Shown: one piece after another, positions 9,868 to 18,209 of the stretch | Layout of the letters: each line of letters starts with the position of its first letter | Position numbering within the stretch: position 1 is the first letter of the stretch | NCBI GenBank assembly: GCA_024401855.1 | Contig: JAKSKH010000010.1 | Span: forward strand, 1 to 64,000 | DNA: 64,000 nucleotides | From: Bacteroidales bacterium | GTDB taxonomy: Bacteria; Bacteroidota; Bacteroidia; Bacteroidales; UBA932 | Direction of reading: 5' to 3' | Made by a program: the position numbers and the translations under genes | Notes under the pieces: generated by a model | What the model was told of the DNA's origin: nothing | What the model saw: only the letters and a program-made list of their open reading frames with translations | The model's database searches: none

Positions 9868-12041
9868 AAAAGCCAGTCGCCCTTGTCCTGTCCGTTTTCG
9901 TGCTCATAGTCTACGGCTGTGCAGGTTCGGATAATATGTCAGACCCCGTGGACTATGTGAATACGCTTGTCGGCACGCAATCCACTTTCTCGATTTCTAC
10001 AGGAAACACGTATCCTGCTGTGGCAATGCCCTGGGGGGAGCATTTCTGGACTCCTCAGACCGGGAAAATGGGGGACGGATGGGCGTATGTGTATACTGCC
10101 GAGAAGATACGCGGATTCAAGATGACCCATCAACCCAGCCCATGGATAAACGATTATGGTCAGTTCGCGATCATGCCCGTGACTACCGGTCCCTTCGTCG
10201 ACGAGAACGCAAGGTCCAGCTGGTTCTCGCATAAGGCCGAGACCGCCACCCCTTATTATTACAGCGTTTATCTTGCAGACCACGACACCTTCGTGGAGCT
10301 TGTTCCTACGGAGAGAGCGGCCGAGTTCCGCCTTACTTACCCGGAGAAGGATAAGTCCTATCTTGTCATTGATGCATTTGACGAGAATTCCACTTTGAGA
10401 GTTGATGGCAACAGGATTGTCGGTTCAACGACAAACAATCACGGCGGCGTTTCCGATAACTTCCGGATGTGGTTCATAATCGATTCGGATACGCAGTTTT
10501 CCGTTGAAGACAACGGGGGAGAGCAGGATTGTCTGCTTTTGTCCTTCCCGACTTCCCGCGGGCAGAAGGTGTCACTCAAGGTTGCGGCTTCATTTGTAAG
10601 TGAGGAGCAGGCGGCGTACAATCTTTCCGAACTCGGAGACGGTGATTTCGAGAGAATCAAGGCGGAAGGGCGCAAGCGTTGGAACGAGGTGCTTTCGCGA
10701 GCCTCGGCTGAAGACGATGACATCGACCATCTCCGCACTTTTTATTCCTGCCTGTACAGGTCTGTCCTTTTCCCCAGAGACCTCAGCGAAGTGACTCCTG
10801 ACGGAAGGCGCGTTCATTACAGTCCCTTTGACGGAGAAATCCACGATGGATATCTTTTTGCCGACACCGGGTTCTGGGATACCTTTCGCTGCCTTTTTGC
10901 TCTGGACAATCTTCTTTATCCCGAGCAGGCTTCAAAGTTTCAGGAAGGACTCGTAAATACTTACAAGGAGAGCGGATTCCTTCCCGAGTGGGCGAGTCCC
11001 GGGCACCGTGGATGCATGGTCGGAAACAACTCGGCTTCCGTTGTAGCAGAGGCTTACCTGAAGGGAATCGGAGGGTACGACATTGAGACTCTATGGGAGG
11101 CAGTCCTTCATGGCGCGCATTCTGTCCACCCGGAGGTGTCTTCGACGGGAAGACTCGGTTGGGAGCTTTATGATTCGCTCGGTTATGTGCCATGCGATTG
11201 CGGAATCAGGGAAAGCGCGGCAAGAACTCTCGAGTATGCTTATGACGACTGGTGCATCGCCGCTCTCGGAAGGGCTTTGGGCAAAGAAGAGGCTGTAATT
11301 GCCCCTTACGAGAAATCTTCCCTGAATTACAGGAACCTTTATCGCAGTGATGTTTCGCTTATGTCCGGAAGAAAGGCGGACGGAACATTCCCCGATGACT
11401 TCAGTCCTCTTAAGTGGGGTGGTGATTTTACTGAAGGGAACGCCCTTCATTATACCTGGTCCGTTTTTCATGACATACCCGGTCTCATTGATCTTATGGG
11501 TGGGAGTGACAGGTTTGAGGCGAATCTTGATGCCGTATTCAACATGTCTCCAGATTTCGATGACAGCTATTATGGCTTTACAATCCATGAAATCAGGGAA
11601 ATGCAGATTATGAACATGGGCAACTACGCGCACGGTAACCAGCCTATCCAGCATATGCTGTATCTTTACGACTGGTGCGGCAGGCCTGAAAAGACCCAGG
11701 CCCGTGTCAGGGAAGTCATGGACAAGTTCTACACATCATCACCTGACGGCTACTGCGGGGATGAAGACAACGGTCAGACCAGCGCATGGTATGTTTTCTC
11801 CGCATTCGGATTCTATCCTGTCTGTCCAGCATCCTGTGAGTATGCGCTGGGGACTCCGCTTTTCAAGAAGATGACGCTTCATCTTCCCGGAGGAGACTTC
11901 ACTATTCATGCACCCGGGAATTCAAGAAAGACAAGTCTGGTCCGTTCTGTTGAAATTGATGGCAGGACACTTGAGAAACCGTTCATCAGGCATGATAATC
12001 TGGTAAACGGGGGAAAACTTATCTTTAAAATGAAGGAGTAA
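9864..12041 (+). CDS. GH92 exo-alpha-mannosidase lipoprotein
   Basis: A 725-residue calcium-dependent inverting alpha-mannosidase of family 92, which trims alpha-mannose from N-glycans. The signal ends IVYGC (lipid Cys19). The family start [32 protein letters not shown], and the catalytic domain with [35 protein letters not shown] and HEIREMQ (Glu576, the position of the family's general acid) are all present, followed by [14 protein letters not shown] and [16 protein letters not shown]. Length is typical. It is the last gene of the glycan locus: the next promoter begins 2 bp after its stop codon, so read-through into the arginine operon is possible. Confidence 0.95.
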   Translation: MKKPVALVLSVFVLIVYGCAGSDNMSDPVDYVNTLVGTQSTFSISTGNTYPAVAMPWGEHFWTPQTGKMGDGWAYVYTAEKIRGFKMTHQPSPWINDYGQFAIMPVTTGPFVDENARSSWFSHKAETATPYYYSVYLADHDTFVELVPTERAAEFRLTYPEKDKSYLVIDAFDENSTLRVDGNRIVGSTTNNHGGVSDNFRMWFIIDSDTQFSVEDNGGEQDCLLLSFPTSRGQKVSLKVAASFVSEEQAAYNLSELGDGDFERIKAEGRKRWNEVLSRASAEDDDIDHLRTFYSCLYRSVLFPRDLSEVTPDGRRVHYSPFDGEIHDGYLFADTGFWDTFRCLFALDNLLYPEQASKFQEGLVNTYKESGFLPEWASPGHRGCMVGNNSASVVAEAYLKGIGGYDIETLWEAVLHGAHSVHPEVSSTGRLGWELYDSLGYVPCDCGIRESAARTLEYAYDDWCIAALGRALGKEEAVIAPYEKSSLNYRNLYRSDVSLMSGRKADGTFPDDFSPLKWGGDFTEGNALHYTWSVFHDIPGLIDLMGGSDRFEANLDAVFNMSPDFDDSYYGFTIHEIREMQIMNMGNYAHGNQPIQHMLYLYDWCGRPEKTQARVREVMDKFYTSSPDGYCGDEDNGQTSAWYVFSAFGFYPVCPASCEYALGTPLFKKMTLHLPGGDFTIHAPGNSRKTSLVRSVEIDGRTLEKPFIRHDNLVNGGKLIFKMKE

Positions 12042-12042
12042 G

Positions 12043-12094
12043 TTTGCTTTTATGCATAATTATTCATATATTTGCATAATATTTGAATATTATG
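12043..12094 (+). promoter_or_regulatory. Promoter of the arginine operon with ARG-box-like operator
   Basis: TTTG (12043-12046), a 20-bp spacer and TATATTTG (12067-12074) match the Bacteroidales -33/-7 promoter exactly. Inside the spacer, TGCATAATTATTCA (12053-12066) differs from the enterobacterial ARG-box core TGAAT-N4-ATTCA by one base. The half TGCATAAT recurs exactly 20 bp later (12073-12080). A perfect 9-bp inverted repeat with a 2-bp spacer (12075-12083 / 12086-12094) ends on the start codon. The repressor gene follows at once, so autorepression by ArgR plus arginine is the natural reading. Predicted leader is only about 10 nt. Confidence 0.72.
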
Positions 12095-13069
12095 AATGAA
12101 AAAATAAGCAGAAAGAATCTGATACGCAGTCTTATTGACTCCAAACAAATTCATACTCAGGAAGAAATGATGTCTGAACTGCAGACTAACGGCATTTCCG
12201 TAACTCAGGCAACTCTATCAAGGGATTTAAAGGATTTGGGCGCATTCAAGGTTACGGACAGAAATGGAGTTCAATATTATTCCCTTCCCCGGGAATCGGC
12301 TCCTTCGCCAAGGAGAACTCACATAAACGTAGACGCCATTGACATTTCGGGTCAGTTATGCGTGATGAAAACGCAGCCGGGTTTTGCCTCTCCCGTGGCT
12401 TCTTCAGTGGATGATGCTGAAATTCCCGGTGTAATGGGAACGATTGCCGGAGATGACACCGTTCTTGTAATGTTGCGTGAAGATGCCGATTCCAATGCCG
12501 TTTCTTCGGCCTTGAAATCCCTCTTCAATATTTCAGACGTAATTGTAAGGACGGCCCTTCCGGATGATGTCAGATATGCCGAGGACATCTGTGAGGAGAT
12601 ATACATATCTTCACAGGAGCGCAAGACGGGTATCGCCCGCAGGACTCCTGAATATATCAAGGAAAAGATTATGGCAGGCAAGGCTGTGATCGCTGTTTCC
12701 GAGGATGGTGAATTCGCAGGCTTTTCATATATCGAATCCTGGGGGCATAAGAGCTTTGTTGCCAATTCCGGTCTGATTGTAGCTCATAAGTTCCGGGCCC
12801 GCGGCATTTCAAAACGTATAAAGGAACAGACATTCCATCTTTCCCGTACTCTTTTCCCCGAAGCCAAGATATTTTCCATTACGACGGGTGCGGCTGTAAT
12901 GAAGATGAACTACGAATTCGGGTTCCGCCCCGTTCCTTTCTCCGAACTGACAGATGATCCCGAATTCTGGAAAGGGTGCGAGGGGTGCCGCCATTTCGAC
13001 ATTCTCAAGAGTCACGATTACAAGATGTGCATCTGTACAGGTCTTTTATACGATCCTAAAGAAAAATGA
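12092..13069 (+). CDS. argR: Arginine repressor fused to a GNAT acyltransferase
   Basis: A 325-residue fusion (ATG at 12092; a TTG 9 bp upstream would lie inside the palindrome). Residues ~1-75 are the ArgR winged helix (IHTQEEMMSEL, ATLSRDLKDLG). Residues ~90-145 are the arginine-binding, hexamer-forming domain with GTIAGDDTVLV. Residues ~150-325 are a GNAT acyltransferase (AVIAVSEDGEFAGFSYIE, NSGLIVAHKFRARGISKRI as the acyl-CoA loop) with a C-terminal Cys-rich tail (CEGCRHFD, MCICTG). In Bacteroides these are, as I recall, two neighbouring genes. The operon has every arginine step except glutamate N-acylation, so the GNAT half is the candidate N-acetyl/N-succinyl-glutamate synthase. argG overlaps the end by 4 bp. 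Confidence 0.88.
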   Translation: MNEKISRKNLIRSLIDSKQIHTQEEMMSELQTNGISVTQATLSRDLKDLGAFKVTDRNGVQYYSLPRESAPSPRRTHINVDAIDISGQLCVMKTQPGFASPVASSVDDAEIPGVMGTIAGDDTVLVMLREDADSNAVSSALKSLFNISDVIVRTALPDDVRYAEDICEEIYISSQERKTGIARRTPEYIKEKIMAGKAVIAVSEDGEFAGFSYIESWGHKSFVANSGLIVAHKFRARGISKRIKEQTFHLSRTLFPEAKIFSITTGAAVMKMNYEFGFRPVPFSELTDDPEFWKGCEGCRHFDILKSHDYKMCICTGLLYDPKEK

Positions 13070-14277
13070 ATATGAAGAAGAAAGTTGTTGTGGCCTTCAG
13101 CGGAGGTCTTGATACGTCCTACACGGTTATGTACCTGACAAAGGAGATGGGCTACGAAGTTTATGCGGCTTGTGCAAATACAGGCGGTTTCAGTGCAGAA
13201 CAGCTCGCTCAGAACGAGAAGAACGCCTACAGGCTCGGTGCCGTGAAATATGTCACTTTGGACGTTACCCGTGAGTATTACGAGAAGAGTCTCAAGTATA
13301 TGGTATACGGCAATGTTCTCAGGAACGGCACTTATCCTATTTCCGTTTCTTCCGAGAGGATATTCCAGGGAATGGCCATTGCCCGTTATGCAAAGGAAAT
13401 CGGTGCCGATGCCATTGCCCATGGTTCTACCGGAGCAGGTAACGATCAGGTGCGCTTTGACATGACATTCCTTGTAATGTGTCCGGAGATGGAGATCATC
13501 ACTCTTACCAGAGACAGGAATCTCAGCCGCAATGAGGAGATCTACTATCTCAGTTCACATGGATATGAGGCAGATTTCACCAAACTCAAGTATTCATACA
13601 ATGTAGGTATCTGGGGTACTTCCATATGTGGCGGAGAAATTCTCGATTCCACCCGGGGACTTCCGGAGAGTGCATATCTGAAGCAGGTTACCAGGAAAGG
13701 GAGCGAAATTCTCAGCATTGGTTTCAGCAAAGGAGAAATCTGTTCCGTGAACGGGAAGGATTACCAGGACAGGATTGCCGCCATTCAGGAGATAGAGAAG
13801 ATAGGCAGTGCCTATGGAATAGGAAGGGATATGCATGTGGGAGATACCATCATCGGTATCAAGGGACGTGTCGGCTTCGAAGCCGCGGCTCCTATGCTTA
13901 TCATAGCGGCACATAAATTCCTTGAGAAATTCACTCTCAGCAAATGGCAGCAGTATTGGAAGGACCAGGTTGCGAACTGGTACGGAATGTTCCTTCACGA
14001 AAGTCAGTATATGGAACCGGTAATGCGTGACATAGAGGCCATGCTTGCCAGCAGTCAGCGCAACGTGAACGGTACCGTTACCCTTGAACTCAAGCCTTAT
14101 TGCTTCTCCACCGTAGGTGTAGACTCCAAGGATGATCTGGTGATGAACAAATTGGGTGAATACGGTGAAGGCGCGAAAGGTTGGACTTCTGATGAGGCCA
14201 AGGGCTTCATCAAAGTTACTTCAACTCCGTTAAGAGCATATTATCTTTCACATAAGGATGAACTTCCCGATGATTAG
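13066..14277 (+). CDS. argG: Argininosuccinate synthase
   Basis: A 403-residue enzyme joining citrulline and aspartate with ATP to give argininosuccinate, in the cytoplasm. The N-type ATP-pyrophosphatase loop SGGLDTS is at residues 12-18; further family segments are SVSSERIFQG, AHGSTGAGNDQVRFD and YNVGIWGTSICGGEI. Length is normal. The start overlaps the ArgR fusion by ATGA; a second Met (residue 3) is an equally good start. It is the second gene of the arginine operon and its stop codon lies inside the start of argC. Confidence 0.96.
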   Translation: MNMKKKVVVAFSGGLDTSYTVMYLTKEMGYEVYAACANTGGFSAEQLAQNEKNAYRLGAVKYVTLDVTREYYEKSLKYMVYGNVLRNGTYPISVSSERIFQGMAIARYAKEIGADAIAHGSTGAGNDQVRFDMTFLVMCPEMEIITLTRDRNLSRNEEIYYLSSHGYEADFTKLKYSYNVGIWGTSICGGEILDSTRGLPESAYLKQVTRKGSEILSIGFSKGEICSVNGKDYQDRIAAIQEIEKIGSAYGIGRDMHVGDTIIGIKGRVGFEAAAPMLIIAAHKFLEKFTLSKWQQYWKDQVANWYGMFLHESQYMEPVMRDIEAMLASSQRNVNGTVTLELKPYCFSTVGVDSKDDLVMNKLGEYGEGAKGWTSDEAKGFIKVTSTPLRAYYLSHKDELPDD

Positions 14278-15346
14278 AGCCGGTATCATAGGAGGTGCGG
14301 GCTATACTGCAGGGGAATTGATACGTATCCTTCTCAATCATCCGTATGTCCGCCTGGTCTTCGTACATTCCGGCAGCAATGCCGGCAATCATCTTTACGA
14401 TGTCCATCAGGGTATTATCGGTGATACGGACTTGACTTTCAGTTCGGAGTACAACCTGAATTCCATTGATGTCCTGTTCCTTTGTTCCGGCCATGGCAAG
14501 AGCGAGGCATTCTGGAAGGAGAATGCCATGCCGCCCGGTCTGAAGGTAATAGACCTGGCCCAGGATTTCCGTGATGAGCACGACGGATATGTCTACGGTC
14601 TTCCGGAATGTAGCAGAGATAAGATTCTTTCCGCCTCCAGAATTGCCAATCCAGGTTGTTTTGCAACCTGTATCCAGCTTGCATTGTTGCCTTTGGCTAA
14701 TGTCGGACTGCTTTGTGACGAGGTTCAGGTCACAGCCGTGACAGGTTCTACTGGAGCTGGAGTGAAACCTTCCAACACAACACATTTCAGTTGGAGAAAT
14801 AATAATGTTTCTGCATATAAGGTTTTCGAGCACCAGCATCTTCTTGAAATAAACCGTAATTTGTCCGCTCTGATGCGGCTGTCAGAGGCAGAGGCTCCGG
14901 CAGACGCCTCACTTTGTTCGGCCCCATCGCAAGCGGTTCCCCCTCTTGAGCCGAGGGTGGCTATCTCTGCCGGGACCTCTGCCCCTGACAGCCCTCAGCC
15001 TTTCCGCATCAACTTTGTTCCTATGCGTGGAGATTTTGCCCGCGGTATTTTTGCAAGCGTATATACTTCCTGCAGTTTGACAGAGGAAGAGGCAATAAAT
15101 CTCTATAAGGATTATTATGCCGACGCAGCCTTTACTTTTGTATCGGCACGCCCGGTTGACCTCAAGGATGTCGTGAATACCAACAAGGCTCTTCTTCACC
15201 TTGAGAAACATGGTGACAAGCTGGTTGTTACATCTGTCATAGACAACCTGCTCAAAGGAGCAAGCGGCCAGGCTGTCCAGAATATGAACCTTATTTTCGG
15301 CCTTCCGGAAGACTCCGGTCTCCGTCTCAAGGCCTCAGCTTTTTAG
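14270..15346 (+). CDS. argC: N-acetyl/N-succinyl-gamma-glutamyl-phosphate reductase with in-frame insert
   Basis: A 358-residue NADPH-dependent reductase making the acylated glutamate semialdehyde. The start at 14270 gives the family N-terminus MIRAGIIGGAGYTAGEL; an ATG 12 bp upstream is also in frame. IANPGCFATC holds the catalytic Cys, and later HFSWRNNN and PMRGDFARGIFA are typical. Between EINRNLSALMR and FRINFVPMRGD lies an extra Ala/Pro/Ser-rich stretch of about 39 residues (roughly 204-242), encoded by a 117-bp palindromic insert described separately. Without it the protein would be about 319 residues, the usual length in Bacteroidota. The insert keeps the frame, so the enzyme may well be active. 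Confidence 0.93.
   Translation: MIRAGIIGGAGYTAGELIRILLNHPYVRLVFVHSGSNAGNHLYDVHQGIIGDTDLTFSSEYNLNSIDVLFLCSGHGKSEAFWKENAMPPGLKVIDLAQDFRDEHDGYVYGLPECSRDKILSASRIANPGCFATCIQLALLPLANVGLLCDEVQVTAVTGSTGAGVKPSNTTHFSWRNNNVSAYKVFEHQHLLEINRNLSALMRLSEAEAPADASLCSAPSQAVPPLEPRVAISAGTSAPDSPQPFRINFVPMRGDFARGIFASVYTSCSLTEEEAINLYKDYYADAAFTFVSARPVDLKDVVNTNKALLHLEKHGDKLVVTSVIDNLLKGASGQAVQNMNLIFGLPEDSGLRLKASAF
14877..14993 (+). repeat. Palindromic insert inside argC
   Basis: The ends form a 28-bp inverted repeat (14877-14904 against 14966-14993) with 25 of 28 positions matching. The three differences are at positions 10, 19 and 20 of the arm. The central part holds smaller inverted repeats (CCCTC 14941-14945 with GAGGG 14953-14957). 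Total length is 117 bp, a multiple of three, and the argC frame runs through it without a stop. It encodes an Ala/Pro/Ser-rich loop that ordinary ArgC proteins lack. It resembles in behaviour the Rickettsia palindromic elements that insert into genes in frame; no second copy was noticed in this window. Confidence 0.75.
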
Positions 15347-15349
15347 AAA

Positions 15350-16471
15350 ATGAATCTTTTTGACGTATATTCCCTTTTCGACGTGACTCCCGTCCGTGCC
15401 CGAGGCTGCAAAGTTTGGGATAAAGACGGACAGGAATATCTTGACCTCTACGGTGGTCATGCCGTCATTTCAGTCGGGCATTGTCATCCCGTGTATGTAA
15501 AAGCCTTGAAAGACCAGTTGGAAAAGATAGGATTCTATTCCAACAGTGTCATAAACCCTCTGCAGGCTGAACTGGCGGCACGTCTGGGGGAAGTCTGCGG
15601 TTATCCCGACTATTCTCTTTTTCTGGACAACAGCGGAGCCGAATCGAATGAAAATGCGCTCAAGCTTGCCTCTTTCCATACAGGAAGAGACAGAGTCATC
15701 GCTTTCCACAAGAGTTTCCATGGTCGTACCTCCGGTGCCGTCGCCGTCACGGACAATCCGTCCATAGTCTCTCCTTTCAATGCGAACCATAAGGTTACTT
15801 TCTGCGATTTGAACAACATCGGACAGGTAGAGGCCGAGCTCTCCAAAAAAGATGTTGCCGCCGTAATTGTTGAAGGTATCCAAGGTTGTGGAGGCATTAA
15901 TCTTCCGTCCGAATCCTTTATGAAGGACCTCCGTTTTCTCTGTACTGAGACAGATACGGTCCTTATTCTTGACGAGGTCCAGAGCGGATACGGAAGGAGT
16001 GGTAAATTCTTCGCTCATCAGTGGTACGGCATCAAGGCCGACATCATCACCATGGGAAAGGGGATTGCGAACGGCTTCCCCTGCGGTGGAATCCTTATTT
16101 CTCCAGACTTCAAGGCTTCCAAGGGACTCCTCGGCACCACTTTCGGTGGGAATTACCTTGCAATGGCCGGAGCGCTTGCAGTGCTTGACATTATCGTCAG
16201 TGAGAATCTTATTGAAAATGCTCTCGACACGGGAACTTACCTCAAGGAAAACATTCCTGGCAGTCCTCTGATCAAGGAAGTCAGGGGGCGTGGTCTTATG
16301 CTGGGCATTGAATTCAATACGGATGTCGCACCAATCCGCAGGAATCTTCTTTTCGGCAAGCATATCTTCACCGGGGTTGCAGGCAAAAATATGATAAGGC
16401 TCCTCGCCCCTCTTTGCCTGAGCAAGGCTGAAGCTGACATTTTCATCAAATCTCTCAAAGAAATTCTATAA
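15350..16471 (+). CDS. argD: Acetylornithine/succinylornithine aminotransferase
   Basis: A 373-residue class III PLP aminotransferase that converts the acylated glutamate semialdehyde to acylated ornithine. Landmarks are LYGGHAVISVGHCHP, LDNSGAESNENALKLAS, HKSFHGRTSGAVAVT, LILDEVQSGYGRSGKFF and the PLP lysine Lys237 in TMGKGIANGFP, followed by GTTFGGNYLAMAGA. Length is slightly short for the family but complete. It begins 3 bp after argC and its stop codon shares one base with the start of argF', so translation is coupled. Whether acetyl or succinyl intermediates are used is discussed at argF'. Confidence 0.94.
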   Translation: MNLFDVYSLFDVTPVRARGCKVWDKDGQEYLDLYGGHAVISVGHCHPVYVKALKDQLEKIGFYSNSVINPLQAELAARLGEVCGYPDYSLFLDNSGAESNENALKLASFHTGRDRVIAFHKSFHGRTSGAVAVTDNPSIVSPFNANHKVTFCDLNNIGQVEAELSKKDVAAVIVEGIQGCGGINLPSESFMKDLRFLCTETDTVLILDEVQSGYGRSGKFFAHQWYGIKADIITMGKGIANGFPCGGILISPDFKASKGLLGTTFGGNYLAMAGALAVLDIIVSENLIENALDTGTYLKENIPGSPLIKEVRGRGLMLGIEFNTDVAPIRRNLLFGKHIFTGVAGKNMIRLLAPLCLSKAEADIFIKSLKEIL

Positions 16472-17433
16472 TGAAATCTTTTTTTCATGTACAGGACATA
16501 GGAAATCTGAACTCTGCCATAAATGAGGCCTTCCAGGTCAAGAAAACTCCTTTTGCATGGAAGGAGCTTGGCATGAACAGAACCATTATGCTGGTATTTT
16601 TCAACGGCAGCCTGAGAACGAGACTGAGCAGCCAGAAAGCGGCATTGAATCTTGGAATGAATCCCATTGTGCTCAATATCGGCCAGGACAGCTGGAAACT
16701 TGAGACTGAAATGGGTGTTGTGATGGACGGTGACAAGAGCGAGCACCTCCGCGAGGCCATTCCGGTGATGGCCAGCTATTGCGACATTATCGGAATACGA
16801 TCATTCGCCGGTCTTTCGGACAGGGAATATGATTATAACGAAACGGTACTCAAGCAGTTCATTGAGTTTGGAGGAAAACCCGTGATAAGCCTTGAGTCCG
16901 CCACTGTGCATCCCTGCCAGGCTTTCGCCGATCTCATTACGATTGAAGAGCATAAAAGGAATCCAAGACCCAAGGTTGTCATGACATGGGCGCCGCATCC
17001 GAAAGCTCTTCCACAGGCTGTCCCGAATTCATTTGCGGAGTGGATGAATGCGGCTGACGTTGATTTTGTCATCACCCATCCCGAAGGATATGAGCTGGAT
17101 CCCCGTTTTGCCGGAAATGCCAAGGTAGAATATGATCAGATGAAGGCTCTGGAAGGGGCTGATTTCGTTTACGCAAAGAACTGGAGTTGCCCCGGTGTAA
17201 GGGACAGGTCGCAGTACGGCAGTATTCTTTCCAAGGATATGTCCTGGACAGTTGATGACAGACATATGGCCGTGACCAACAATGCTTTCTTCATGCATTG
17301 TCTTCCCGTAAGAAGGAATATGATCGTGTCCGATTCCGTGATAGACTCTCCGACCAGTCTTGTCATTCCTGAGGCTGCCAACCGTGTGGTTTCCGCCCAG
17401 GTAGTAATGAAACGTATGCTTGAAAGCCTATGA
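16471..17433 (+). CDS. argF': N-succinyl-/N-acetyl-ornithine carbamoyltransferase (ArgF')
   Basis: A 320-residue transcarbamylase of the Xanthomonas AOTCase / Bacteroides SOTCase branch, which carbamoylates acylated ornithine instead of ornithine. The carbamoyl-phosphate motif SLRTR is at residues 47-51; WAPHPKALPQAVPNSFAEW is the proline-rich loop of this branch, and HCLPVRRNMIVSD closes the site. Residue 90 (MDGDKSEHL) is Ser. This position is Glu in AOTCase and Pro in Bacteroides fragilis SOTCase, and published replacement of Glu by Ser or Pro turned the former into the latter. Ser90 therefore points to N-succinylornithine as substrate. It overlaps argB by 4 bp. Confidence 0.93.
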   Translation: MKSFFHVQDIGNLNSAINEAFQVKKTPFAWKELGMNRTIMLVFFNGSLRTRLSSQKAALNLGMNPIVLNIGQDSWKLETEMGVVMDGDKSEHLREAIPVMASYCDIIGIRSFAGLSDREYDYNETVLKQFIEFGGKPVISLESATVHPCQAFADLITIEEHKRNPRPKVVMTWAPHPKALPQAVPNSFAEWMNAADVDFVITHPEGYELDPRFAGNAKVEYDQMKALEGADFVYAKNWSCPGVRDRSQYGSILSKDMSWTVDDRHMAVTNNAFFMHCLPVRRNMIVSDSVIDSPTSLVIPEAANRVVSAQVVMKRMLESL

Positions 17434-18209
17434 CAACCGTTTTCAAGATAGGCGGGAGCGTTATCGAGGATTCTGCAATGATGGAATCGTTCTGCCGTGA
17501 GTTTTCATCTTTCCCCGGCAGGAAGATTCTTGTTCACGGCGGCGGAGTCATGGCGTCGGAACTTCAGGAATCGCTCGGCCAGCGTCCTGTGAAGATCAAC
17601 GGCAGACGTGTCACCGATGCTCAGACGCTGAAGGCTGTTACAATGACCTATGCCGGCTGGTGCAGCAAGATACTTGTCGCCTGCCTGCAGAAATATTCCT
17701 GCAATGCCATCGGCCTTTCCGGTTGTGATGCGGATATCATCCGTTCAAACCGCAGGCCACCTCTTCTCATGGATGACGGAGTTTCTGAGATTGACTTCGG
17801 ATTCGTCGGAGACGTGCGCAAGGAGGGAATAAATACCGTACGGCTTGCCGCTTTTCTTGACATGGGACTTGTTCCCGTCATCAATGCCATAAACCACGAC
17901 GGTAGAGGACAGCTTTTCAACACCAATGCAGATACTGTAGCATCTTCCATTGCTTCTGCCATGAAGGCCGATCTTGTCTGCTGCTTCGAACTTGACGGCG
18001 TGCTCAGGGATATAAAAGACCCCACAAGTATCATCCCCTGTTTGTCCGAATCGGATTTCGAGAGTATGAAAAGCGACGGTTCCGTTGCAGACGGAATGAT
18101 TCCCAAGATAGAGAACTGCATTAAAGCTATGCGCCAGGGTGCGCTTTCCGCAACAATAAGGAACGCCATGAGCATCAATGGCAGGACAGGAACAACTATT
18201 TGCTTATGA
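17430..18209 (+). CDS. argB: Acetylglutamate (or succinylglutamate) kinase
   Basis: A 259-residue amino-acid kinase that phosphorylates the side-chain carboxylate of N-acylglutamate. The N-terminal FKIGGSVIED carries the conserved Lys and Gly residues, VHGGG is at residues ~35-40, and the C-terminal GDGSVADGMIPKI-like segment (SDGSVADGMIPKIENC) contains the second ATP-site lysine. It is near the short, arginine-insensitive type because the N-terminal helix of feedback-inhibited enzymes is missing; with no such helix, flux control would fall on ArgR and the GNAT. It overlaps argF' (ATGA) and argE (ATGA). Confidence 0.94.
   Translation: MTTVFKIGGSVIEDSAMMESFCREFSSFPGRKILVHGGGVMASELQESLGQRPVKINGRRVTDAQTLKAVTMTYAGWCSKILVACLQKYSCNAIGLSGCDADIIRSNRRPPLLMDDGVSEIDFGFVGDVRKEGINTVRLAAFLDMGLVPVINAINHDGRGQLFNTNADTVASSIASAMKADLVCCFELDGVLRDIKDPTSIIPCLSESDFESMKSDGSVADGMIPKIENCIKAMRQGALSATIRNAMSINGRTGTTICL

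Noticed and set aside
15470..16363. 297-codon open frame on the minus strand
   Set aside because: Antisense to argD, whose PLP motifs are clear; treated as a shadow.
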